From Erodium maritimum (lineage: Eukaryota; Streptophyta; Magnoliopsida; Geraniales; Geraniaceae): a DNA stretch of 64,000 nt. Below are positions 1-9,695 of this stretch, piece after piece. The notes under the pieces were generated by a model that worked only from the letters and a program-made list of their open reading frames with translations, was not told the DNA's origin and did no database searches. Numbering within the stretch: the first letter of the stretch is position 1; each line of letters opens with the position of its first letter. The stretch is taken from positions 48,939,825-49,003,824 of the forward strand of contig OY997591.1 in the NCBI GenBank assembly GCA_963921825.1. Reading direction: 5' to 3'. The position numbers and the translations under genes were made by a program.

Positions 1-1153
1 ATGTTTTTAAAATTTCAAATTTTAATTTTAAAAAATATATGAATCAAAAAAATGTTAACTTAACTAATTAGTTATTAATCTAAATTAATTAATCTAATCT
101 AATTAACCTTACCTAATTAACCTAACATAACTACCCTAATTAATCTAATTAGATTCTAATTAGATACTAATCTAAATTAATTAATATAATCTAATTAACT
201 TAACCTAATTAATCTAACATAACTAACGCAGTAACTCACCTTCTCTCTTCCTCGTTCAATCCCCAGTCTCTCTTCCTCTCTCTCAGACCATTCATGTTCA
301 ACCTTCAACCCTCAACAAATTACACGACGACTTCGCAGCGACTTCACAACTTCACGGCGATAAGTTCTGTCCGGCGTAGGCGAGGAAGAATCGGCGACTT
401 CGCGACGTTCATGACTTCTCTGGTTGTTCAGATCTGTTGCAGAAAAGGCTCAATCCTCGTCGGAGAGCGGCGGCGCCTCAATCCTCGAGTTCAGATCTAT
501 TCTCTTGAAACCAGTTCGGTTCGAGATTGGTTTTTTTGTAATACATATTTTTCTAAAAAAAATTAGATCTGAAATCCTTTCTATCATCTCTTAGTTTGGG
601 TTTTTGTTCATCGTAACCAGAATGATACTTGTTTTTATTTCTAGAAATCGGTTTCAGACCGAGCAAGAAGAAGCCCGGGTTTGTGTTTGTGTTCGTCCTT
701 TCTATCAGATCTGGAGGACATTTGTTTGTATTTCCAGAAATTTTTTATGTTTCCCTTTAGCATCTGGTTTTGGTCGGGGTTGTGTGGGGACCGTTGCCGA
801 TGCCGACGAGAATACACCGGAGAAGACGGAGCTCCTCTTTTTTTTTTCAAATGGTTCAATTGGTTTAGGGTTCAAATGGTTCCAATTTGCAGAAATAGAA
901 TGGTAAGGATGAACGAGAGGTTGAAGAAGATGGAAATTAGGAAAATAAAAATTGAAAAATAAAAGAGAATAAAGAAAAAAAAGTTAAATTAAAATCTGAA
1001 ATTGAAAAATAAAAGAGAATAAAGAAAAAAAAATTAATTTAAAATCTGAAATTAATGAGAAAGAAAAAAGAAATAAATAATGAAAACTGATTTTAAAATT
1101 AATTTGAAATGTAAAAACTAATTTTGTTAAAATAAAAATATAATTTTATTAAA
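1..1153. other. AT-rich stretch with a gene-like GC island
   Basis: Positions 1-235 are AT-rich with TTAATTAA-like runs. Positions about 240-900 are more balanced, with a CT-rich start (TCTCTTCCTCTCTCTC) and GAC/CGG-rich stretches like a plant 5' untranslated region and first exon. Short open frames (294-566, 604-906) match no family I recognise. The stretch after 950 is A-rich. It may be gene sequence captured by a transposon, because terminal-type repeats follow directly, or it may be intron 4 of the NEMF-like gene on the minus strand. No function is claimed. Confidence 0.3.
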
Positions 1154-1545
1154 GTAACAGTTGAGGGCAGTTTGGGTAATTCTGAAAAAAGTAACCGATT
1201 TTGGATGGAAAAGTGGACGGAAGGGGTTTTCTGTTAATAAATGAAACGTTAGGGTATGCATCGGTTAAGTTCAAACTTAAGGGTATGCATCGGTTAAACG
1301 GCCATACTTAAGGGTATGCATCTGTAATTTACCCTATATATATATAACAAAAGTACTTTCTAAATAAGTTTTTGAACATAATTATTGAAGTGTAGTTGAG
1401 GGTATTTTCGTCATTTTAGCTGACGGAGGGGTTCTGAGTTACATTTCGAAACTTAAGGGTATGCATCAGTTAACTTTAAACTTCAGAGTAAACATCAGTT
1501 AAATGGGCATGGTTGTGGGTAGGTATTGGAAGTTTTCCCTAAGAA
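1154..1545. repeat. Direct repeats resembling transposon termini
   Basis: The phrase AACTTAAGGGTATGCATCGG or a close variant occurs several times between 1245 and 1475. One block ends in AATTTACCC followed by (TA)n at 1333. A second block (1390-1545) begins with GTAGTTGAGGGTATTTTCG and has a similar layout. Read on the minus strand, the first block starts GGGTAAATTACAGATGC, a start often seen in plant MITEs. No matching opposite end lies in the window, so this is an unclassified terminal repeat cluster, probably inside an intron. Confidence 0.35.
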
Positions 1546-1839
1546 TTATGCATAATTATAGATAAAATAAACAACACCACCCGTTTATACTTTATTTAAA
1601 GGTAAAAAGCACCCCAGCAAGCTCAACCTCGTCCTCAGGATTACAAGAAAGGGAGAGATAAGAAACCCATATACCAGGAAGAATATTAAGTGGATTACAA
1701 CAAGCATCTTAATTATGTTGCACAAGATGAATGTACATCAAGGTAATGACCAGCAGGAAACAACAAAAGGTATTCATACAATGCAATAGTTACCAAGATC
1801 AAGAGTAATACGAACTATTGAGCTTAACGAATAGCCAAC

Positions 1840-3145
1840 CTGTGTGACCGAAGAAGAGTCAAAACCATAAAATCAGGATCTGTCAGAATAATGTTTCCCT
1901 GGGCGTATAGCTCCAATATAACATAGTGGGCATTGGCGCCCAGTCCAAATTGGAAGACGATGATCTGAGGATAAGTTAAGAAAAGATTAGACTACAATAG
2001 ACATATACGACAAACAAAGATCGAAACTACGTGAAAACAATAAGGCATAGGAACTTCTACAGATAAGAAAATGGTGTGGGCTTATACCCTATCATACCCA
2101 AGCTGCCTCACATCCTCTAACCTTCTTGTCCGTATATGCTTCCTTAACTTGAGAGTAAATCCAGAAGGTGTATTACTTTTGTCCCTAAAGGAAGTGGAAA
2201 ACAATAACAAAGTCAAAAGTAATTCATGTAAGTCGTAGTTTGCTCTCTTTTATTTTATTTTTCCTTCTTAGAACACTTATAGCGGTAGCGTCTCCCAAGT
2301 AGTTGTGCTAGAGGAGAGAGTGTGTGTAGCAGCAATGGTGGCCTCTAGCTAAAGGTTAGAGAGTGCCGCATAGGAGAGAATGTTTTTGTTTTCTTTTTCA
2401 TTGTTGATGTGTATACAAGCGCCATGCGCTTGAGTGGGTGTTGACTCTTCCCCGGTGCCGAGCTTCTCCAATGGTAGCGCCTCCTTCACCACTTTACATA
2501 GGGCTGACTTTAGCTCCCCATTGTACACACTCTTACTACGACAGATTGATAAATGCAAGTAGCATAGACAGAAAATAAATCATTTAACTATAATGGGAAG
2601 GCTTCATTTCACATTATAAATTCTAATCAAACAATTACATTGTACACTCTTAACCATGCACCATTTTATGAATTATTGGGCAAAAAGAATTAGAATACTA
2701 AACTTTCTAGGCAACCAAACAGTTGTTGAGTATGAGCTTGAGGAGAAAAAATGTAGGGAACCTCACCGGACATAATCAGTGGTATGCAACCGAATACCGC
2801 TTTCAATCAGCATCAAGACCTTCTCACTCTCGCCGGACTCCGTGACACCGCTACTGTTCATAAGCTTGAACATATACGTCTACACGCAATCCATTATCAT
2901 TCCAATCGATTCAGCATCAGCAGAAAAATGATCGAAAAATCGGAATCAATTCAATTAATAAGCTAGAAACTGATCAAACGAGACATAAAATATTAGGTAC
3001 AGGAAAACTAGGGTTAGAGCGAGGATGAAAAAGAAGGGACCTTGGGAGAGAGATCGTAGACATTGGAGCAGCGCATGCCGATTAAACGCCGCAAGCACTT
3101 GACCTCGGCGGCGACATCGGCGGTGTTCATGCGAACCTTCACCAT
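1840..3145 (-). CDS. NEMF: NEMF/Rqc2-like ribosome quality control factor, 5' exons 1-4
   Basis: Four minus-strand exons join in frame: 3145-3041, 2879-2767, 2184-2088 and 1964-1840, together 146 codons plus two bases. The start ATG at 3145 opens MVKVRMNTADVAAEVKCLRR, the highly conserved N-terminus of the plant NEMF/Rqc2 (NFACT-N domain) family. Later exons carry FKLMNSSGVTESGESEKVL, TLKLRKHIRTRRLEDVRQLG and FQFGLGANAHYVILELYAQG, all in family order. Introns have GT/AG borders; the exon 1 donor (GTCCCT) is weak. In yeast and animals the family binds 60S subunits carrying stalled nascent chains and directs C-terminal tailing. The next expected exon is not found between 1839 and 1, so the gene either continues left of the window beyond a transposon-filled intron or is truncated. 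No stop interrupts the four exons. Confidence 0.85.
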
Positions 3146-3609
3146 CTTTTCGGCTGCTCACACTCAATTCACAATGACTTGTGATTGGGGGTTTAGGACT
3201 AAACGGCGAAGAAAGGTGGAGAAGAGAAGGTCAGAGAAAATGTCTAGGCTGTGACCACGGGTGCATTACTAGATTAGCTTTCATCCTTAATTTTGTTTGT
3301 TTTAAGAGCAACCACATCGTGCGAACCATGCCCCGTATCATGCACCGCGACTCGCGTAAATGTGGTTCGTGGTTCGCACCATGCATGTTGTGGCGTGCAT
3401 GATTTGTGAACAACGTGCCACACTCGTGCGCGTCGCTTACTGTTTTCACGATTCGTGATGCGTGATTCGTTGGCGACCAATCCCAGCGTGCCACGTGTCT
3501 TCAACGGTCAAAAAAAATCGGGTTGTTGCCAAATGGTCAGATTTCAACGATTTTAATTTTTTATAATTAAAAACAAATAAAATTCAATACAAAAAATATT
3601 TTCCCTCCC

Positions 3610-3617
3610 TATAAATA
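3610..3617 (+). promoter_or_regulatory. TATA box of the Harbinger-like element
   Basis: TATAAATA lies about 83 bp before the ATG at 3700. A CT-rich, ATG-free leader lies between them, which is a plausible plant core promoter layout. Confidence 0.5.
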
Positions 3618-3699
3618 CCCCATTCATCCAAACCACACAACTTCTCTCAAAATTATCTCTACTTTTCCTCTCCAATTCTCCACATTCATTCGATAAAAA

Positions 3700-3915
3700 A
3701 TGTCCGCCGACGAGGCTCAAATGAGGGAGGAGCTCGAAGTCGAACGTCTCGAGGTGGAAGCCGAACTTCGTGCTTGGGAGCAACGATTCCGGCGGAGGAC
3801 CGACAAAATGATGCAGAGAGTTCGTACTCGAATCAGCGTCACAAACGATGCGACCCACCGGCAACTCCGACGAGACCTTATCAAGGGTCAGACGACGACG
3901 AATCCTAGTAGTTAG
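3700..3915 (+). CDS. 71-residue charged protein, probable remnant of Harbinger transposase
   Basis: The frame starts MSADEAQMREELEVERLEVE and ends after TTTNPSS. It is rich in Glu and Arg. Residues 5-40 have a heptad-like charged pattern that could form a coiled coil, followed by RRRTDKMMQRVRTR. The tail THRQLRRDLIK resembles the end of plant Harbinger transposases, where a short THxxLxxDLIEH motif is common. I infer an internally deleted transposase that kept its start and tail, or an accessory protein. The catalytic DDE region is absent. A TATA box precedes it. It could also be unrelated to the transposase. Confidence 0.45.
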   Translation: MSADEAQMREELEVERLEVEAELRAWEQRFRRRTDKMMQRVRTRISVTNDATHRQLRRDLIKGQTTTNPSS

Positions 3916-4319
3916 ATGAGTTAATAAATTTGATGTACCAAAAGCATTGTATTTTGATGTATGATTCGAGAAGTAATGAAATGTCATGTTTAATTATCCA
4001 TTTTATTCCATTAATTTTGTTAATATAAAAAAAATTATTTTTGTGTTTTAGTTAATTAATTAATTAATAAATTAGTTTTATGAGTTTTATTTCAAATTTA
4101 GTGTGTTAAATATGAATTAAATAAATTCAGCAAAATCATAATTAAATATCCAGTCAGCATCCACTCAGCACTTATATGAACCCCTGACCTCATACATATG
4201 ATACCCACAATGTGTTGTTTTTTTTAAATCAAGGGTTAGCATCACAATTCATCCTATTCAGCACATGATTGTGAACAGCGGAGGACCCCGAACCCCTGAC
4301 CTCACGATGTACGTGCTCT
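3914..4319 (+). repeat. Left arm of a ~0.4-kb inverted repeat
   Basis: This segment reappears reverse-complemented in two pieces, 4321-4489 and 6403-6640. The two pieces were contiguous before the LINE at 4490-6402 inserted. The outer part (GATGAGTTAATAAATTTGAT and beyond) is nearly identical in both arms. The inner part, near the centre at 4320, is more diverged. Confidence 0.8.
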
Positions 4320-4489
4320 TAGAGTATGTACATCGTGGGATCAGGGGTTCGGGGTCAGGGGTTCGTAATCATATGTTGACTAGGATGAATTGTGATGCGA
4401 ACCCTTGATTTTAAAAGAGCACCACATTGTGGGGATCATATGTATGAGGGCAGGGGTTCATATAAGTGTTAAGTGGATGGTGACTGGAT

Positions 4490-6402
4490 TTTTTTTTTTG
4501 ATAAGAGAATTTATTGATCCATTGCTTTCTAAGGGCATGAAAACAAGTAAAGAAGTCGCCTTAGCAAGGGATCTTCCCAAAACCGAAACATGCTCAAAAG
4601 AGCTACGAACAATGAAAAACAAAAACCAGAAAACAAGCGGGAGAGCATACAACGCCTCCTAGCCTATTTCATATACGGGTCCAAGCAAAAAACCTGGTTC
4701 GAAACCGGAACAGGAATTAGAACTTTTCCTGTCAGTTCGGGATTATCCTCGTCCTTACTACCCTCGACGTCTTTCAGCATAAAATGCGGATTGATCTGAT
4801 CGAGCACCCGAGAACCGAGATTAACTGCCTTTTTGACAACTTTCAAGCTGTAACTCCAATCACCCGAACTATTTTTTTGCGATATCGACCGTAAAGCTTC
4901 CGGAATTGCCTCTTTTATCAGTACTGGTTCTGGCTCTTCTCTGATAAAAAACGAATGGAGGAACAATTTTCTTCGGTTGAACTTTTTTGGGCGTCCACGT
5001 TTCTTAGGTTCTCCCTATGTGATCGGGGATTTGGTCAAGGCGTCCTTCCAAAGACTAACTTGTGCCCCGGCCACCGAGTTCGTACCGTCAAACGAAAACA
5101 CCTGCTGTGTGGGTTGACCTGCTGACAAAACGGGCCCCTCCACAACATTGAGTTCACCTGAGCCCACCATCGGGCCCAAATCAATACCAATGCGTTTAAA
5201 AACATCTACCAGACTTGGGACCTCGCTAGCCAACTTCTGGCCCTTTTCGGGTAAGCCTATCTCGAAACACCCTCCTGAATGGGCTTGGTTCGATAAATTT
5301 GGGCATGTTCAACTGAGCTTGATAGACTAGGCACAACTTCTGGACCTATTGAACTAAGCCTTGCTGGGGCAAGCCCAATAGGCACAGGCCCGTCATCAAT
5401 CACCCGCACCTCACCCTTCTCTTGAGGCCTAGTAACAGTAAGCCCATCATTAACTCTGACTCGCTTCTTCTCCATTTGCGGGCCGAGCTTCTCTGCTGAA
5501 AGGGGAATCGCGACTCCAGGATTGTCGGCGTCGATAGAGGAATCATATCCTGCAATTATGGGTTCCAAATCCCCGGGATCTGATCCATCCCGTGCTTTAC
5601 TGAATCTCAGATTTGAACTCGAAATCGTGCCCCGAATCGTCGTTGATGGTCGGCGTGCAATAGAATCGTCGACCAGAATCGTGGCCTCATACTCCGACAT
5701 ACCACCATTTTCCGGCGTCTGATTTCATTCCGACTTCTTCTCCGACATCTGAGAACATTCCGGCTTCTTTACCACATCTGATGAGCTTTGTTTCTGTGCA
5801 GAAACGCTCTGTTTCGAACCGGAACCAGACCGAACTAAACCAGGACGTGTGAGAGCTACAAGAAGATCATAATCATTGTACCGATACCCATTGAGAGATG
5901 AGACTGCTTGATTTGCAGAAACTGGTTTCAAGAACTCAACAAAACCAAAGTACCGCCATTTTCGATTTGGTTTCTTCAAAGCAGAGGCAAACTCAACCTC
6001 TCCAAACGTGCTTAGTGAGTTACGGATCCAATCCGACGAGGTGTCGTACAGAAGGTTATACAAAAAAACCAAAGACTGTATGGAGATCGGAGCACCAGCA
6101 GCCTTCACCCCATCCTCAACCGTCTTGCCCTTCTTGCCTGCGATATCATCTTGCACCTCATCCTACTTCGCGCCTGCAACCGGACGGACTCGCTTCTGCC
6201 TCCTATTGTTGTTCCTAATCTTAGAAGCAACCACCTCCTTCTTGCCCAAATCTGACACAATGTTGACATATGTGGAGTAGAACCCAAGGATTTTGGTACA
6301 GAAGGAGGAGAACGAGAGGAGCTCCTCCCCCAAAACTATCCGGCTCTGGCGCGTTGCACTCATGAATTAAAATATCAAAAGATTGTTCAATTTTGATAAT
6401 AC
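4490..6402 (-). mobile_element. ORF1-only LINE of the RRM (BNR-like) type
   Basis: A poly(T) run at 4490 (the poly(A) tail on the minus strand) follows a short 3' region ending CAATAAATTCTCTTATCAAA, typical of plant L1 elements. The TSD G(G/C)TGACTGGAT flanks it at 4479-4489 and 6403-6413. Coding sequence corresponds only to ORF1; no endonuclease or reverse transcriptase is present. The element therefore looks complete at both ends but lacks ORF2. Confidence 0.75.
4664..6363 (-). pseudogene. LINE ORF1 protein with an RRM domain, broken
   Basis: Translation starts at the ATG at 6363 (MSATRQSRIVLGEE). An RNA-recognition-motif-like fold follows around 5830-6090: an RNP1-type core KWRYFGFVEF preceded by a segment like SDWIRNSLSTFGEVEFA. 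RRM-bearing ORF1 proteins are known from the BNR subclade of plant L1 LINEs and are thought to bind the element's RNA. In-frame stops occur near 6163 and 5725, a frameshift near 5240 and another stop near 5015. After that comes an AT-hook-like GEPKKRGRPKKF, and the frame ends at 4664. The protein cannot be made in full. Confidence 0.65.
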
Positions 6403-6640
6403 GCTGACTGGATATTTAATTATGGTTTTGCTGAATTTGTTTAATTCATATTTAAAACACTAAAATTGAGATAAAAATCATAAAATTAATTAATTAATTA
6501 ACTAACTAAAATACAAAATTAATTCATTAACAAAATTAATTGAATAAAATGGATAAGTAAACATGACATTTCATTACTTCCCGAATCGTACATCAAAATA
6601 CAATGCTTTTGGTACATCAAATTTATTAACTCATCTAACT

Positions 6641-8519
6641 TGTAAGAACCGCCCCCGGTCAACACCGGTCGAACCGGTGAAATTCGGGAAGAGTTGACTT
6701 TCCGCTGAAAAAGTCAACCGATGACTCCGGGAGTCATTCGAGACCTTTCCGGGACCCAAAAAGCTTAGTCGTCATTACGGTTAGCTTAGTTGGGTCATTT
6801 CCTTTCAAATAGGTATTTTTGCGAAAAAAAGTCAAATTCGGGTCAAACGGGTTCGAATTAGGGGTTTTATCGGATTAATTGAATTGGGATGAGATAATTG
6901 TGAGGGGAGGTGAACCCCACATGGACACATGTCCATAATTGTTGGAGGAGAAGAAAGGGATGAGAAAAATACCCTTTTGTCCCCACTTTTGGACAAAAGA
7001 AAGGGAAGGGGGCTAAAGGACAAATTAGACATTTCTACTTTAGGTTAAAGGCCACATGTGAGCCAATTTTCAGCTCATTCACCCCCTTGGCCGAATTTTA
7101 CTAGAGAGAGAGAGAGAGAGATTGGAGCTCCCATTGAAGAAGAGAAGAAGGTGAAGAAGAAGGCTTGTTTCCCTTGATTTCTACCACAAAACTTCTCCAA
7201 ATCTTCATATTTCTCATCCCCTCTTCATTTCCTAAGGTGAGCACTCAATAAAACCCTCTTTTGATGAATTCCTAGTTGTGGGTTTTGTAGAAAATGCATG
7301 AACTAAGCTTGGGTATTATGGGTTTGAAGTTCTTCATTGTTAAATTGATGGGCTTTGTTGGAAAGTGAAGAATTGTGATGCAAATGGATTGGGTTTTGTT
7401 AAATTGATGAAACCCAACCTGGTCTTGAAGTTTTGGAGTTGTTGATGCTAATTTTGAAGTTTTGGAGCTTAACAATGGAGTTTTGAAGGTTTGATTTTGT
7501 GGGTTTTTGGTAGAAATGGTTGAAATATTGGTGGATGAGGTTTAGAGCTTGTTAGGAACTTTTTGGGAAAAAAGAGATATTTTTTCGGCGACTGGAGGTC
7601 CGCCGGAGCTCCGAACGGTCACCGGAGCTCCGATCACCGAGCGATGTGACCGGCCATGGCCGGAGGAAGAGCCACGGAACTGTGACCGGCCACAACGGTG
7701 GCGGTCCGGTTCGGCCGCTCACGGTCCAATTGTGGCCGTGGGGCCCACTTGGCCGGGGTGCGAGTTTGTCGTGTTCGGGTGGTCTTGGGTGACCCCCGGA
7801 TTGATAATTCACACCCGGAACGAATTATGGAAGTGATTCGTGAAAATTCGGAAATTGTGGTTAGAAACTTTAATTGCGGAACTAGAACGCTCGGACATCG
7901 GAAATTGATTCCGCCAAGTGCGTTGGAACACGTGAATTTAATTAGGAATGATAGAAACAAAAATGGAAATTTTCGGAGCCCCGAGGGACGTTTTCTCGAT
8001 CCTGGGCAGATTCGCCAAGCCGAACGAAATGGGCCATTTCGGGCCCATTTTGACAAGGTTGAGTAATTAGGAAGGTTATCTAGAACCAAACGTATTGGGG
8101 AATTAGTTTGGGTGTTATCTCTTTAAATCACCTTTGAATTATTATTAAATCTCGTATTACTTTGTGATCTTAGACGTTGTTCCCGATCGCGGTGGAGGAG
8201 GTTACTAGGCGACTCGTGGTTGTTCGTGTTGGATCGCGGTTGAGGTAGGGAAAAGTAGCGAATACCGGTTTAAATGCAGAAAGTTACTAGAATTGCATAT
8301 AGGATACAAGTAACCGGAATAATTGTAGAATTGCATTTAGGATGTGATTAACTAGCGTAGTCGTTTAAAATATGGAATCACTTGCGGGCCAGGTCGTGCC
8401 CGTAGGTCTGGGATTTGCCGTGCTGTAGAACTGCATGAGGGCAATGTCGTGCCCGTAGGATTGTGTGATGGTTACGTTTGTCTGTGATTAATAGCTTTGT
8501 AATGTTTGGCATGTGGTAT
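6641..8519 (+). mobile_element. Ty3/gypsy LTR fragment, forward
   Basis: It begins TGTAAGAACCGCCCCCGGTC and resembles the LTR start at 26535. It carries a (GA)n tract near 7105 and a GC-rich self-complementary module at about 7580-7770, as in related LTRs here. A reverse-oriented LTR cuts it at 8520 and its 3' end is not found later. Open frames within it (for example 7549-7836) are consequences of the GC-rich module, not genes. Confidence 0.75.
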
Positions 8520-8753
8520 TGTCACGCCCCAAATCCAGTTTTGACCAGACTCGAGACGTGAATTAAAGTACTAATAAAGTACTGATAAAAGCAAATTAAA
8601 TAACTAGAATCACTGAGTAAAAGTTTAACAATGCGAGTCGAAGTTCAAATCCAAATGACTAAAACATGGTTTAGTTCATAAACATAAAATAAACAGTACG
8701 TCTCTACTACATAAACCACCCGAATCCTTAAAGCTCCCGAGCCCTGAGACAAC

Positions 8754-9501
8754 TGTTGGGTTTTTTCCCTAGGCCCTAGGATAATCCGGAGTTGGAAAGA
8801 TGGAAGGAATAAAATTCATCGTCCTTAAACCAGGTTCGTCTTTATTGGATATTGATATTCACGTTATCCGGCCGTCGGGGAGTGTTGTTAGACGCCAACC
8901 TCGATTAGTAGTTAATGAGATTAATTACTACCGGTTTAGCGTTGAACCTATGTGGTCACACACTTACGAGTGACGTTTGATGTTTAAGATCATTTAGTTT
9001 ATTATGTGATAATTTATTGAAATGATCTAGATGGCATGCTTGTTATATATTCTGCTGACACAGAAATATAATAAATATTGGAGTTCTTGACCGATTGGAT
9101 CTAGGTTAAGTGGGAGATTGTTGGGTTTTGCCCTAGGCCTAATCGGGTTTAAAGCCCAATTGAGTCTTGGACCCAATATACTTAATAGTATATTAAGAGA
9201 AATTTAGGTTTAGAAAAGATGATTCATCTTATTCTCTTGTAGTCTCCTTTTTCTCTTCTCTCCCAAACACAAAAATTGAAGAATCGTTCTTCATCTCCAT
9301 AGTCGTCTCAAGTAGTTGAAAGCATCAAATCGTTGCTCGGTGTGGATACACTAGAGGCTTCGTATTTTCGGAGCTATATCAGTTTTGTTTAACATATCAA
9401 GTAATAGCCTATTAATTTTATCATTGATTCAAATGCAATAGATCGTTTTAGGATCGAATATTTTATTCCGCTGCGAACATATGATGTTTATCGATCCTTC
9501 A
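8754..9501 (+). mobile_element. Small copia-like element with a shortened 5' LTR
   Basis: A 3' LTR of about 383 bp (9119-9501) starts TGTTGGGTTTTGCCC and ends in CA. It follows the purine-rich GTTAAGTGGGAGAT, the usual copia polypurine tract. The left end at 8754 repeats the first ~35 bp of the LTR (TGTTGGGTTTTTTCCCTAGG) and passes directly into internal sequence without coding capacity. Flanks ACAAC (8749-8753) and ATAAC (9502-9506) look like a TSD with one mismatch. Confidence 0.65.
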
Positions 9502-9695
9502 ATAACCTCTAGGTCTACTCATCAACGAAACCTGTAAAAAATAGTAAACACAAAGGGGGTGAGCTTACGCTCAGTAGGAAAAAGTAATAAAGGAAAATGA
9601 CCCCCGCTTCGTCAACAAAAATTTCCCAAATAGTACTATTACTCAAAAGACAACATAATTAGAGATCAACAGGAATTTCAACACTTAATAGAATA

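Larger units (their letters stand above)
3305..4319 (+). mobile_element. Harbinger-like non-autonomous transposon (copy A)
   Basis: The left end is AGAGCAACCACATCGTG after TTA. The right end, read inward, is AGAGCACGTACATCGTG, so the termini match in inverted orientation, and a TTA/TAA target fits the PIF/Harbinger superfamily. Inside are a TATA box, a short CT-rich leader and a 71-codon reading frame (3700-3915), then about 400 bp without coding sequence. The right terminus abuts an inverted partner copy at 4320/4321, so the right TSD is not clean. Superfamily assignment rests on termini and target, not on an intact transposase. Confidence 0.55.
4321..6640 (-). mobile_element. Inverted Harbinger-like partner (copy B), split by a LINE and truncated
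   Basis: Positions 4321-4489 and 6403-6640 repeat copy A in the opposite orientation, starting at its right terminus. The copy stops at 6640, where an LTR begins with TGTAAGAACC. The breakpoint corresponds to the end of the 71-codon frame in copy A, and the rest of copy B is not in the window. Confidence 0.7.

Noticed and set aside
3063..3254. Plus-strand frame at the left gene
   Set aside because: It lies antisense to exon 1 and the leader of the NEMF-like gene.
7549..8089. Long overlapping frames on both strands of the first LTR
   Set aside because: They follow the GC-rich module, have no family resemblance and are not shared by related LTRs.
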